A DNA stretch of 64,000 nucleotides, taken from NCBI GenBank assembly GCA_036924285.1, contig JAYKYS010000002.1, forward strand, positions 42,175,501 through 42,239,500, given 5' to 3'. The stretch's first letter is position 1; each line of letters starts with the position of its first letter. A program made the translations under genes and the position numbers. The notes under the pieces were generated by a model. It made no database searches, was not told the DNA's origin, and saw only the letters and a list, made by a program, of their open reading frames with translations. Of this stretch, positions 24,750 through 36,200 are shown piece by piece. The DNA comes from Asterella californica (taxonomy: Eukaryota; Streptophyta; Marchantiopsida; Marchantiales; Aytoniaceae).

Positions 24750-27001
24750 CTACTTCGGTCGCTTCCAAAGAAACCCATCCTGCAACATGAAGTTGTAGGC
24801 CTTCCTTCGAACTCTCCGAAACCTCTCATCCGTCCAACCTGTCTGCTTAACCATCGTACTAAGGTACCTCCCGATATCAAACAAATCACCATCATACAAC
24901 TCTTCAACAAACAACTCATCTTCCCTTCCTGTCTGTGCAATCGAATAGAACTCTGTACCCACGTCGACAATATCTTCTACCATCTCATCCTCCCCATCAT
25001 ATCGAGCCCGAGATAACATATCCGTCATCGGATTATCCTTCCCTGCGATATGTCTAAACTCCGAGTTCAACGGCTTAATATATGCGATCCATCGTAACAT
25101 CGCAATATCAGGAGTTGAACAATTCATGATCATCCCTAACAACGGCAAGCAATCAGTTTCAACCACCACTACTGCTCCAATCAAAACTCTTTCTCAGTTT
25201 TCATAGCTGAAACAATACCCCACAGTTCTCTCTTCACTTGCAGATAAGCACGTTATCGAGCACTTAACACCTTCGCTCCGAACCTAACCGCAAACCTATC
25301 TCCATCCTCATCATCATGTCCGACTGCCCATCCAATTGCAACTAGACTTGTATCCACAATAAGAACCACCAGCCTAGCACCCTTGTAATCAATCCTTCTC
25401 AGAACTGGAGGAGATGATAGTAAAGACTTGAGCTTCCTTACCGCATCAGTATGCTCTTCCTCCCATCTGAACTTATGACCCTTACGCAACAATCCATACA
25501 ACGGATCCGCCACATGTGCATAATGAGGAATCCAAATGTGATAGAATACACAAGCACCCAAAAATCTTCTTACTTCTGTCAGCGAGTTGCAAACCTCCTT
25601 CATCCTTCCAAGCGCATCCACCTTGTTCGGATCTGGCTTCCGACCAAACGATCCATACAAATGACCAACGATCAAAACTTCTCTAACCCCAAATGTAGAC
25701 TTCGCACCTGACAGCGTGAGATGAACTTCCTCAAGTCGAGATAAGATCTTCTCACAATCTGCGATGTGATCAGTGACATATCGGCGACACCCCCTCTGAT
25801 CTAATGCTTCATCCTTCTCATCTTCCACACATCCTTTGATGGGGATGTCATCCAAGAACGGCATCGTCTTTTCAGGGATGAAGTCTCTTAGAACTCGATT
25901 CATCCCGTTCATCATATGTGTTACCGAGTTGGTAGCTCCATGTGATAAAGTACACATCCTAACCAACCTCAAAGGTGTCTTCATTGTCGTGAAGCTTCTG
26001 CTCTCCTCCGCTAGTTGAAATTGATCATACCCTGAGTAAAGATCTCTCATTGAGTAAATTGCTCTTCCTGCAAACGCTTCAGCAAACTCATCCACAATCG
26101 GTCCCATCCCAGCATTTCTGACTGTTACTGCGTTCACCGGTTGCATGTCTTGGATGAACCGCAGCGACCCATTCTTCTTAGGCACTGTAAACCATCTGCT
26201 CGAATACGGTGCAAACGACGGCTCCAAGATCTTCATCCGCATCTTCTCTTTCAGCAACTCCACTAGTTTGGACAAGTGAGCCCGCGGTACTAGAATTGGT
26301 CTCAGGTTCCATGGCACATGCGGTATCGTGAAGATAACCATCGGGGTAACAACGTGCGGATCTACACACCCAATCTCATATGACTCAAAAGCAAATGCTT
26401 TCCCATGTCGTGAAACCATCTCCTTGAAGCACATCCTCTCTTCTGGTAGAAGAGACCCATCAGATCCAATCTTCAGCTCTTCAATGGTCTTCTTCGTGAA
26501 CTTGGGTCTTATCATTGCAGGATCTCTCAAACTCTTCTCCCTTGAAGCTCGATCCATCTATTGGTTAGTGTCTTCCGGCAAAGGACCAGCAACTGACTTT
26601 ATCTTCCTATCCACTGTCTTGTATCTTGTCTCAACTCGAACCTCCGGTACACGGAATGATTCGATCATCGAATAGACCTCCCTTGAATGAATCTGTACGA
26701 TCTTATCCATATCCTCCCATCCAATAGACATGATCTCTCGCAAAGGATCTTCCAATCCATCCTCTTCATAAACATCAGAAATCCATTCATCCCCTTCTAG
26801 CTCACCCAACTCTTTCAACATCAACTCAACATCACGCAAATGTTTTTGTTCTTTTCTTCTCAACTCTTCCACCTTCTTGTAAATAGCAATCCCACACTCT
26901 GAAAACCGAACAAACTCTGTACAAAAGGCACTATCTCCATCAAGCGAGAGTATCTTCTCTTGCGCACCACCACAATCCCGCTCTATAGTGGTACTCAACA
27001 A
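24750..27001 (-). pseudogene. Element B reverse transcriptase and RNase H
   Basis: Frames 26558-27001 (acidic pre-RT linker, GDEWISDVYEEDGL), 25253-26557 (RT plus the start of RNase H) and 24750-25184 (end of RNase H and tether) are separated by a stop near 26555 and a frameshift near 25200-25250. RT motifs are FTVPKKNGSLRF, DLYSGYDQFQLA, HGATNSVTHM and FLDDIPIKG. RNase H has VDTSLVAIGWAV and ETDCLPLLGM; the KRELWG segment between them is at the break. The 434-codon open stretch is the longest of this family in the window. Role and order are as in element A. Confidence 0.9.
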
Positions 27002-27002
27002 A

Positions 27003-27440
27003 AATCCTTGAACTCTTCACTCACCCTTGGAAGCGGTTTCTCTCTCAAACGATCTCGGTTGCGCTCGTGATTGGACGGTACAGTCAAGAACTGTACCGCT
27101 CTCTTTCCATCTTGACTTCGGATCCTAGCATAAGCAAATCCATCGTCCAGTACCTTTGTCTCCATCCGAGTTGCTATGATGAAAGGTTGACCAAGAATGA
27201 GCGGGTATGATGTTGCTTCCTGAACAAAGAATTTTGCTCGATAGCAACATCACTTACACGCACTCTGATGTATGGACAAGCTCCATACAAGTCTCCTCTT
27301 GTGTTATTGGCTGCTCTTATGACCCACCCATGCTCTATGTCGATCGGTCACTTCTTCCTCTTGTACAACTCCTTCGACATGATGTTGATTTCTGATCCAT
27401 GATCGATCAGAACAACCACCGACTCATCCAAATCTCTGAT
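27003..27440 (-). pseudogene. Element B protease relic
   Basis: The minus-strand sequence opposite 27003-27440 keeps LIDHGSEINIM, an RAANNTRGDLYGAC segment and the QDGKRAVQFLTVP linker, but in more than one frame, with a frameshift near 27232 and a stop near 27347. The same DHG active-site triplet as in A is kept. No frame longer than about 40 codons survives across it. Confidence 0.6.
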
Positions 27441-27442
27441 TC

Positions 27443-28427
27443 TCACCAACGTCTCCGTTGTAGCTCGAGCCCAGTGATTGTGACTGTTATGACTCGAGAT
27501 TTGTTTCTCATCCTCCCCTTAAACACTGCACTTTGCAAGCTCTCTCTCCTCATCCACAGACATCCTAGTATCCAAGGCATGCGATAAACCAGTCTCACTC
27601 GTAATCTGTCGCTTCCGTTTGATGACATCAATGATGACATCATGAAACTCACGCTTAGCAATGCCTAACACTTCCCTCAAGGTAAACTCCACCTTCGCAT
27701 TCAGAATGCGATCTTCCAAGACTCCCTTCAAGTCTGTTGAAGCTTCGATGCACGACTGTAGTTTGTACAAGCCGGCTTACCCTTCTCCTTATGAGAATCC
27801 TTCACTCTTTCCTTCGATGGAGAAGAAGCATCATCCATCGGTAGATCTTGAGCTCCTACATCCCGAAGCTCTTGACGAACTTTCTCTCCTCGAGTCTGTC
27901 TCTTGGAAGAAGTTCCTTCTCCTGCATCCTCTGAATCTCGCCTTCTCTTCTCTTCCAACAACGCTTCGTGTCGGTTCTTGGTGATGTAAGCATGCACCGA
28001 TAGAGCTTCTATCGGATCCTCCCATCCAGTATCTCTTTTGATCGTAGCAATTGTCCTCATCAATATCTCACGAGCCATTTTCCCTTTCTGTTTCATGGAG
28101 ATGGGAGATGACCACAATCCACTTGGCTCACACTTGCTTGTTGAAACTTCTCTCAGCTTGATCCTCAACCCTTATGCCATATGTTCCAGCTTCCACCATT
28201 GCAACTGCTTGCGCTGATAGGTGGTCCTCAACCAACTTCTTCATCCCTTCTCTACCAAAGTTGGTCTGAAGAAGTGCACCAGTATCCCTCAGCGCTACCT
28301 TCCCATCCTTCCAGAAGATCATTCCTTGCTGCAGAATATCAGTGAACTCCTTGCAATCTCTGCACGGATGATCAGTACCATCGCACCAGATACACCGTTG
28401 GATCCAGCCTTGCTTCTCAACAGATCT
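27443..28427 (-). pseudogene. Element B gag, C-terminal part
   Basis: This is the downstream half of gag, cut off by the copia insertion at 28428. It begins at the cut with VEKQGWIQ and then a canonical zinc knuckle, CIWCDGTDHPCRDC (CX2CX4HX4C), which binds RNA. The KVALRDTGALLQTNFGREG region follows and then, in other frames, GWEDPIEALSVHAY and DLKGVLEDRILNAKVEFTL with a basic tail. Frames used are 28128-28427, 27728-28168 and 27519-27770. Two or three frameshifts separate them. Its N-terminal half lies at 42472-43380. Confidence 0.8.
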
Positions 28428-28656
28428 TGTTGATATAGTCCCAAGCTTTAGTAGATCGACGGCTATCATTAGCCGGAGTGGTTAGGGTTGTTAGAGTTAC
28501 TTAGAGGGCTAACCCACCATTAGGGTTTCCTTTGTACTCACCTCCACTATATATACAGAGAGAGGCAAAGCCTCTCTCATCTCATTCTTATTTTACTTCC
28601 TTGTCTACTCGCTCTCTCTCTTCTTGGAGTGTCCTCGAAGTATCGATCTTTCTACA
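28428..28656 (+). repeat. Copia 5' LTR with TATA box
   Basis: TGTTGATATAG...TTTCTACA, 229 bp, with TG/CA ends. TATATATA at 28548-28555 is a likely promoter TATA element, in a suitable place for transcription starting in the LTR. It differs from the 3' LTR at about ten positions by eye. Confidence 0.9.
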
Positions 28657-28671
28657 TGGTATCAGAGTTGG
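28657..28671 (+). other. Copia primer binding site
   Basis: TGGTATCAGAGTTGG directly follows the LTR. TGGTATCAGAGC is the familiar initiator-methionine tRNA site of plant copia elements, so this supports a plant host. The leader to 29272 has no gene. Confidence 0.85.
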
Positions 28672-29272
28672 TGAGAGTGTGTATCCCTTGCTGATGAGCA
28701 AGATGGAGATTGGAGTACAGGAGAGAGCAGCCGGAGTTGTGCCTGATGTCGTGCACTATCCTGCTGATGCATTCGGGTGAGACGAAACCGTTTCTTTCGT
28801 CACCAGAAACTTTGAACGCGATTTCGGAGGCCTAGACGATATTTTCTCGTTGAAATCTATCTAGAAGGTGCGAATTGTGTACTGGGTCAAGTTTCAGTCG
28901 ATTTGGAGGTTTCCAGCGACAGATTTTCAATCGCATCTTTTTTGACCAAGATGAAAGTTTTAGGACTTGATCCTAAAACAAATCCTGCTCCGAATATGGG
29001 TGGAAAATTTTGAGGGGTCGCACACCCATTTCTGACCTCGTTTGGTCTAGTTTCGACCTTTATTGGTGTGTTCTTTCGACGTTTCCGTCGTGTTTTGTAC
29101 ACCTACAGTTCGCGGACAGTTTCTTTCTTCATTGTTGCTGCAGGAGGAGTTCGCGGAGTCGCCATGTTGTGACTTGTGACAACTCTTGATCGTGCGGTGT
29201 GGAGAGACGAGTTTCATGAAGGTTCTGTGAGGTTTTCCGCATACAGAACAGCGCAATTTCGACATTGCAGCT

Positions 29273-30175
29273 ATGGCAGAGTCCGTGTCTTTGATCACTG
29301 GAGAGAAGCTCGACAAGAACAACTACCAAGTGTGGAAGTTCCGGATGAAGACTTTCCCTGCAGGGACAAGATCTATGGGATCTTATCATTGAGGAGGAGA
29401 AAGCGCCTGAAGTGCCAATTTCTGACCCGAAATTTAAGGAGTAGAAGAAGCGCTCATATCATGTTATTCACTACATCGCGCTGACAGTCTCAGCATCGAT
29501 GATCGGTCACATTCAAGATTGCGATAAGCCCAAGAAAGCTTGGGATGCACTCACGCGTCTGTTTCAGTCCGGAACAGAGGCGCGGAAGCTGCAATTGCTG
29601 CAGCAGTTCAACACTGTGAAGAAGGGGTCTATGTGCATCAACGACTACGTGAACCATGTCAAGCAGCTCGTGGATCAGCTATCTTTTGTCAAAGTCGAGA
29701 TTGATCCCACTGTCTTGATCGGAGTCACATTGCAGGGACTGCCTGCAGAGTACAAACAGTTCATAACATCGATTTTGATCAGAGAACCCCTTCCGCGGTT
29801 TGATGAACTTGTTCCTAGGATGTTATTAGAGGAGGTGCGCCTACTAGGGAGTTCTACTTCAACGGGTCAGCAAGAATCTGTCTATTTTGCAAGTTCTGGA
29901 GGATCTCGAGGTAGGGGTCGTGGCAAAGGTGTTGGAGTGGACGGGGTCGCGGACAGCAACAACAATCGCAGCAGAACCAACAGAACCAGCAACAGTCTGG
30001 TTCCAACAACAATCAGAGAAGAGCGCCTGGTTCCTACAACTACTGCAAGAAGCAAGGCCACAATGCGAATCAGTGCTACAAGAAGCAGAACGATCAGAGA
30101 CAACACGACAACAACCCCCAAAAGATAACAGCAACCAGCAAGGCTATGCAGTCACTTAGCATGTCTATTCGGAGC
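29273..30175 (+). pseudogene. Copia gag (frameshifted)
   Basis: Start chosen at ATG 29273 (MAESVSLITGEKLDKNNY), the usual copia gag opening with KNNYQVWKFRMK. A small deletion near 29360 shifts frame, and a TAG at 29442 replaces what is normally a tryptophan. The main open part, 29499-29930, has the gag fold (KKAWDALTRLFQS, LLQQFNTVKKG, GLPAEYKQF). Another frameshift near 29930 leads into a Gln/Asn-rich segment and a zinc knuckle around 30027-30070 whose first cysteine is replaced by tyrosine (YNYCKKQGHNANQC). The gene stops at 30175, where gypsy II is inserted. It is the coat protein of the particle, here non-functional. Confidence 0.85.
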
Positions 30176-31092
30176 TGTAACGACCTATGTTACACATAGG
30201 AAGTTTGTCTATTAGTAAGGTATTTAGTTATAACTAAGAGTTGAGAATGTTTATTTGCTGCCAAAGTACTTTAAGGAGGTATCAAGTTAGTCATGACTAG
30301 CTAAAAGTTAGTTATGGTTAAACTTAGCTGTACTTTTGGCAGAATTCAGATATTTCCTAAAGAGTGAGCACTACTATCTTGTCATCTTGTCTAAAAGGTA
30401 GAAAGGAGGCGGAAAGTATCCCTTATCTCCTTTTTGACTTGATATTAGTGGTTGGATTAAAGTTGTGGACTTTGTGGGCATTAAAAACAAGAAGAGATTC
30501 CACATGTTTCCTTTTTAGTGGGTCTTAGTGTAGAGGGAGGGGTGGAAATTCGAGATTCCTTGAGAATATTCCAGAATTCTTCTAGAAGTTGTTGACTTTG
30601 AAGGAATAAGCCCATGTGAAAAGGTAAAAAGCTCATGTGATTAATGCTTTTACCTTAAGTAATATCTTAGTAAAACCCGGTAAAAGTAGTTACGGCTGAG
30701 TTACCGGAGGGTACCAAAGTAAAAACCTAGAATGTATAAATAGAGGAGTAGAGAAGAGCTCTTCATCCTTGTTTTCACATCGTCGTAATGACAACTTGAG
30801 TAATATAGAGAATGTGGGATATTTTTAGCATGTGAGAACTTGAGAGACGTCGTTAGAATGGAGGATTTTAGTTGATGTGTTTAAGGAGATTTTTAGTTGA
30901 TAAGTTTGTGGGTGTATGAATGACTGAACTTAACATTTTTCCCTTCAAGATTCATGGTGTGCTTCCATCAAAGCCATCAGGGGTGACCCCTGAGTGAGAG
31001 ACAGGCCCGACATTTGCAGATTCATCGATGACGATCGTGGAGGTTGAGAGATCGAGGAGGTAGTTGATCGATGAGATCGTGGAGGGTTTACA
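30176..31092 (+). repeat. Element II 5' LTR with TATA box
   Basis: Starts TGTAACGACC and ends GGGTTTACA. TATAAATA at 30735-30742 is a strong TATA-box candidate, about 360 bp before the LTR end. It carries an extra 8-base repeat (CTTGTCAT) near 30380 and a 10-base segment near 30935 that the 3' LTR lacks. Confidence 0.92.
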
Positions 31093-31096
31093 TTTT

Positions 31097-31115
31097 TGGT
31101 TCCGTTGCCGAGACC
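31097..31115 (+). other. Element II primer binding site
   Basis: TGGTTCCGTTGCCGAGACC begins four bases inside the 5' LTR. It resembles the TGGCGCCGTTGCCGGGGA site of many plant gypsy elements, usually ascribed to an aspartate tRNA, with several changes. Confidence 0.65.
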
Positions 31116-31395
31116 TCACTTGAAAGGATCATTGAAAATGTTTAGAGTTCAGTTCTATATTAGACAAAAAGAGATTATGAGAGAACACATGGAGAGAACG
31201 TTGGGAGGAGAGAGAGCTAACGTGATGTTAGCAACATTAGAATCTTTCGTGTATCCCGTAGTGATATATGACGCGTTCGAAGTCATTCTTTACATCTTGT
31301 TCACTTAGAAAGGGTTTGAGGAGAGTTGAAAGAGGGTGCAACAAGAGTTGTAGAGAAAGGAGGAGAGAAAGTTATTAGAGGAGAGAAATTTGTGA

Positions 31396-31870
31396 GTTTA
31401 GAAATTCTGCTCTCTGGAAATTTGTACAGTCGCTGTCAACTTTTCTGTGAATTTTATTTTCCTGAGAAACTTTCCAGTGTTTTAGATTGGCTAATAACCT
31501 ATCTATGACAAAAGAAATCATAGGAAAAGGTGGTCTAGAGAAGGAGCAATGAATTTTCAAAGTTGAGGGGGTTTATTCGTGAGAGTTGAGGAATTCTGTT
31601 CTCTGGAAAAAGTTTACAGTCAGTGTCAAATTTTCTGTGAATTTTATTTTCCTGAGAAACTTTCCAGTGTTTTAGACTGGCTGATAAGCTATCCAGGACA
31701 AAAGAAATCATGAGAAGATGAGGTCTGAAGAGGGAGAAAGAATTTTTCAAAGTGGAGAGGGTTGACAACCATGAGGGAAGTGAAAATATACAAATTTCAG
31801 TTCTCTGAAAATTTGTACATTCATCACCATCTCTTCTGATTAGGGAAGTTTCTGTTGAAACTTCATGATT
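31396..31870 (+). repeat. About 190-bp tandem repeats in the element II leader
   Basis: Units align at AATTCTG 31403 and 31592 (period 189). They share a TCTGTGAATTTTATTTTCCT core and the GAGAAACTTTCCAGTGTTTTAGA stretch. A shorter, more diverged third unit starts near 31793. They sit between primer binding site and gag, in the untranslated leader. Confidence 0.75.
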
Positions 31871-31977
31871 TAGTAGCTTGGAGGTTGAGCTACTGGAGAC
31901 CACAAAAATCTTGGAGAGATCTCTTACCAACTAAGAGATATACGTTTCGGCATACAAGGAGGTCTTGAAGATATTTC

Positions 31978-32899
31978 ATGAGGAATCCAGTTCGAGTGCC
32001 GAGGTGGAAGAAGAGACGTTTAGGAGTTCGAACAGAGACGGAGAAGCCCAAGTTAAGTATAGATGAGTTACGAACACGCATCTATAGCACTTGGGGTGCC
32101 CTCTTTACCCTATACCAAGAAGCTTCCGCGACCATTGACACAGATTTGAAGAAAGCCGAGTTTAAAGCATAATTCACTATGGAGGCCACGAATGCTCCTG
32201 GTGAAGTAGAGTTGGATCCTTACAAGAGTGAGTTCAAGATGTCTGTTGTGATGAGTACAAACGATGGTGAGGAGGATCATATCTTCGATAGTTAAGTTTA
32301 GATTAGATTTTATTTCGTGTATAGCATGTATAATGCACGATTTCCAATATAAAGCTAGGAAGAGTTAAGAAAGTGATGTAGAATTATTTTCCTCTATGAT
32401 ATTTTGTCCACTTAATGGTTGAGAAGGTGCAACATGAGTGGAAATTCAAAAGATTGGAAAGTTAGACTTAGAAACCTTCCTCAAGGTTTAGATGTCATAG
32501 TAAGTGTCGGAGAAAGTTCGAGAGAGATTATCGTCGAGTTTGAAAACCCTAGTACTAAACCTCAAGTAGAATCTCCGAGGAGAAGAGTAGAAACCGACTT
32601 GTGGTGTTATTTCTGTAGAGAGTTGGGACACAAAGTAGTGAATTGTCAGAACCGAGAGAGCTAAAGGGAAGCGGGAATTTACTGATTTTAGTCTTCGAGT
32701 GGGTCCATCGTCACCAGCACCAATTCATCTTCTAGGCGAAGATTCTTGTCCAAGTTGTGGAGTGGGTGATCTATCAAGAGGACACAAGTGCGTCGATGTG
32801 GCCGCCCTACTTACGTCAGTAGTCGAGAAGTTGGACGAGACTCAAAGAGCTGAGACGGAGAAGTTGTCGACTTCAAAAGAGGACTCGGCTGAGTTGTGA
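31978..32899 (+). pseudogene. Leader frames with zinc-knuckle motifs (gag-like relics)
   Basis: Three short plus-strand frames precede the main polyprotein. 31978-32172 is basic and then helical (DELRTRIYSTWGALF). 32434-32664 ends with a canonical knuckle, CYFCRELGHKVVNC (CX2CX4HX4C). 32699-32899, in another frame, has CPSCGVGDLSRGHKC, like the PGHxC-type finger of some plant chromovirus Gag proteins. The main polyprotein has its own knuckle near 34010, so these motifs are additional. They could be the broken front of gag, upstream small proteins of this lineage, or captured sequence. No frame joins them cleanly to ATG 33113. The zinc motifs are seen directly; the interpretation is inference. 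Confidence 0.45.
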
Positions 32900-33112
32900 T
32901 GGAGATCGTCATTCGGATGGTGGAGAAGACGGTGATGCGACTCAGGCTCATGATTACCTTGGGAGAAGAGATGACACAAGAGGTGTTGTTACAACCATTT
33001 CCTTGCATTTTACCTATGGTAGATTATTCGCGAATGGAATTGGTGATGTTCGTACTCTTTTAGCGAGTAGTTATTGCACAAAAATTAGAAGGGTAGAAAG
33101 AATAGTTACAAG

Positions 33113-36100
33113 ATGGGGAAGTTGCCAGTGTTTCATGGGAAGGACAATGAAGATGTACAACCATTTGTGCGAGACTTCAAAAAGGGTTGCATCGGAAACA
33201 ACATGAGAAGGAAGGAAGAATGGGTGTTGTTACTGCCAGAGTTTTTAGAAGATTTTGCTCTTACGTGGTATGAAGACCGAGTGAAGAGCCAGACACCTGG
33301 TGCAGTTGAGGACACATGGGAGACGTTGAGTAATGCACTCATCGAAGAATTTCTTCCAGAAGAGAGTTATGAGAAGCTCATGGTGGAGCTTACTCATTTG
33401 AAGCAACGTGACGACGAGAAAGTTCGACAATATGCCGAAAGGGTGGATAAGTTGGAGCAACGATTTCGGACGGTCTTACGGAAGAGTGGAGACAATGTGG
33501 AGTTAACGATGGCGGGGATTGGAGCAGTGTTGACCAAGAACTTGGTGGGAGGGTTGATGCCTTCAATTCGAACCCAAGTGAGGTACGAGAAGCCAGCAAC
33601 CAAAGCGGAGACCATCAAGATTACGACAAATATGGAAGAGAATTTGGATGAAGGAGATATCATCCAACCTCATCATGCTGCTCTAGTGTCAACTCCGACT
33701 CCTGGTGTAGCCACAACGATCGCACCTGCACCATCACAATTGGTGATTGCTTCAACGTCAGCTCCTACTCCAACGGTGGTGCCAAGACCGTTTGTCCCAA
33801 CAACGATGTCTACTGCCACCTCTGATTTTCATGCCGAGCTGAAGAGCATCACCGATACTCTTGCGGATCTCAAGATAAACGTGGTGCAGTTACGAGAATG
33901 GAGGAACAAAGGTGGAGGAGGAGGTCAAAGAGGTTACGACAACAATCCCAAACGAGGAAATCAAGGTAACTTTGGAGGCAACCAAGGTAACTTTGGAGGA
34001 ATCACTTGTTGGACGTGTGGAGGTTCTCATTTCCAGCGAAATTGTCCTAACAACGGAGCAAGAGGTGCCAAAGCTGTCAGAATGAATGTGGGTGGAGGAA
34101 ATCTATCACAAGGACGAGACAAGGGGATGGCTACTATCGATGTCGTGCGAGATCCTATCTACGAGAAAGGAGAGAGTTCAAACTCTTCTCATGCACCGGT
34201 GGAGCTTTTAGCTCAAGAAAGAAAAAGAACTCGATTTTCTGATGAACCGGTTTTCATGGAGGAGTCAGCAAGTAGAAGTACTCGTTCGAGTAATGTTTCG
34301 AGTACACCAAGGGAGCCAAAAAGGAAACTGGGGATGGCGGATTTCACCATTTCATCTTCCCAAGCGAGATATGATGTGGTTGAAGATATGGGTGCTCAGA
34401 AAGCCAACATCACTGTTGGACAACTGATCGCACTTAATCCCAGCTTACGAAAAGAACTCAGAGGAGGACTGAGTTCTAAGAGAAGCAAGAAGAAGAAACC
34501 CAAGAGCAAGACATCAAAGTCAGTGGGAGTTGGTGTGGTGGATGTGCATGCTTCAGAGGTATGCACTAGGGCTTCAAAGATTGAAGTCCGGTTGAATGGT
34601 CACTACGTCTCTGACGTATTGGTGGATAGAGGGTCGGCTGTAAACGTCATATCGGAGAGGTTGATGAAGAAGTTGGGGATGGAACCAACTCGCCCGGCTA
34701 GCATTGTCGTGAGGATGGCTAACAAGCAACAGGTAAGACCTCTTGGTGTGTTAGAGAAGGTGGTCGTGTCTGTGATGAGAGTTCAAACATTGATGTCCTT
34801 TCAAGTGTTAAAGGACTCTAGTTATGATTTGCTCCTAGGTAGGCATTGGTTGAGAGCTGTGCGCACCACTGATAGGTGGCACAAGGGATACTTACGAATT
34901 GGGCCTAGAGATCATAGAGTGATAGTTCTTCTCTCGGGTGTTGGAGTTGTGACTTCTGACTATGATAGACCCACTAGTGACTACTGGGAATCTGATACGG
35001 AGGACGATCAGAGTGTCTCAGAAGTAGATACCGGAGATTCTTACGATCAAGAATCCTCGTCTGAGGACGAAGGATTTGGTCGAGATGAATCATTACATCA
35101 GCTTAGTGCTATTGACTTGTTGCCTCAACCAGCAGTGGAGAAAGATCCTGACAAAGAAGAGTTGAGTGAGGCAGAGATTGTGAGAAGACTCTCTACCCTG
35201 AAGTTTGGTATCAATGTCACTCAAGAGGAGAAAAGTAGATTCCTAGATATATTTCAAAAATATATCCATGTGTTTGCTTTCAGCTACAAGGATTTGAAGG
35301 AGGTGACTCTCGAGACTCATCGAATTGAATTGGAGGAGAACGCAAGACCAGTTCGACAGAAGCAGAGAAAGGTCAATCCTACAACAGCAATGATGGTCAA
35401 GGAGGAGATAGACAAGTTGAGGGAGACGAGTTTCATCTATGAGATGGAGAACTCAGAATGGGTTTCACCCATTGTGATTGTCAAGAAGAAGAATGGTAAG
35501 CTGCGAGTGTGCATAAACTATAAGAAGCTGAATGCAGTTACCAAGAAGGATTATTATCCTCTACCATTTATAGATGAGATTTTGGAGGAAGTTGCTGGTC
35601 ATGAGTGGTACAGCTTTGGTGATGGTTATAGTGGGTATAACCAGATCAAGATAGCACAGGAGTACCAACAGTTGACTACTTTTACTACTCCTTGGGGAAC
35701 ATTTGCATTTCGAGTGATGCCATTCGGACTGTGTAATGCTCCGGCCACATTTCAGAGGTTCATGAACAAGGTGTTTGAACCATTCATAGGGAAGTTTGTT
35801 CGTGATTTCATTGACGATTTCTGTGTGTACGGAGGAAAGGAGGACCACTTTGATCATGTGATCAAAGTTTTGCAGCGGTTGGAGCAAGCCAACGCTTCTC
35901 TAAATCCAGAGAAGTGCATCTTTGGCTGCGAAGAAAGTCTGTTGTTAGGGCACATCATTTCCAAGAATGGGATTGCGGTAGATCCTGAGAAGGTGAAGAA
36001 GATTGTGGATCTTCCATTTCTGATCAACTTGACAAAGTTGAGCCAGTTTCTTGGCATGGTTGGATATTATCGTAGGTTTGTCTTTTCCTTCTCAAACAAA

Positions 36101-36193
36101 GCAATAGCTTTGACTATGTACATGAAGAAGGGAGTTGATTTTGACTTGATAGTGCATAGTGACAGAAGGCAAAGGAAGCATTTGAGGAGCTGA
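33113..36193 (+). CDS. Element II Gag-protease-reverse transcriptase polyprotein
   Basis: Open frame of 1026 codons from ATG 33113. Residues 1-180: retrotransposon gag (LPVFHGKDNEDVQPFVRDF, LTWYEDRV, LKQRDDEKVRQYAERVD). About 300-312: zinc knuckle CWTCGGSHFQRNC (CX2CX3HX4C) after a Gly/Asn-rich stretch. About 480-610: retropepsin-like domain with VLVDRGSAVNVIS; the triplet is DRG, where DTG, DSG or DGG is usual, and one G-to-A change would explain it. About 740-990: reverse transcriptase (SEWVSPIVIVKKKNGKLRVC, YPLPFIDEI, GYNQIKI, FGLCNAPATFQRFM, DFIDDFCVYG with both catalytic aspartates). The frame ends at the thumb and connection, when an indel near 36165 puts it out of phase with RNase H. 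It would build the particle and copy RNA into DNA. The intact length fits a recent insertion. Confidence 0.9.
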   Translation: MGKLPVFHGKDNEDVQPFVRDFKKGCIGNNMRRKEEWVLLLPEFLEDFALTWYEDRVKSQTPGAVEDTWETLSNALIEEFLPEESYEKLMVELTHLKQRDDEKVRQYAERVDKLEQRFRTVLRKSGDNVELTMAGIGAVLTKNLVGGLMPSIRTQVRYEKPATKAETIKITTNMEENLDEGDIIQPHHAALVSTPTPGVATTIAPAPSQLVIASTSAPTPTVVPRPFVPTTMSTATSDFHAELKSITDTLADLKINVVQLREWRNKGGGGGQRGYDNNPKRGNQGNFGGNQGNFGGITCWTCGGSHFQRNCPNNGARGAKAVRMNVGGGNLSQGRDKGMATIDVVRDPIYEKGESSNSSHAPVELLAQERKRTRFSDEPVFMEESASRSTRSSNVSSTPREPKRKLGMADFTISSSQARYDVVEDMGAQKANITVGQLIALNPSLRKELRGGLSSKRSKKKKPKSKTSKSVGVGVVDVHASEVCTRASKIEVRLNGHYVSDVLVDRGSAVNVISERLMKKLGMEPTRPASIVVRMANKQQVRPLGVLEKVVVSVMRVQTLMSFQVLKDSSYDLLLGRHWLRAVRTTDRWHKGYLRIGPRDHRVIVLLSGVGVVTSDYDRPTSDYWESDTEDDQSVSEVDTGDSYDQESSSEDEGFGRDESLHQLSAIDLLPQPAVEKDPDKEELSEAEIVRRLSTLKFGINVTQEEKSRFLDIFQKYIHVFAFSYKDLKEVTLETHRIELEENARPVRQKQRKVNPTTAMMVKEEIDKLRETSFIYEMENSEWVSPIVIVKKKNGKLRVCINYKKLNAVTKKDYYPLPFIDEILEEVAGHEWYSFGDGYSGYNQIKIAQEYQQLTTFTTPWGTFAFRVMPFGLCNAPATFQRFMNKVFEPFIGKFVRDFIDDFCVYGGKEDHFDHVIKVLQRLEQANASLNPEKCIFGCEESLLLGHIISKNGIAVDPEKVKKIVDLPFLINLTKLSQFLGMVGYYRRFVFSFSNKAIALTMYMKKGVDFDLIVHSDRRQRKHLRS

Positions 36194-36200
36194 AAAGACA

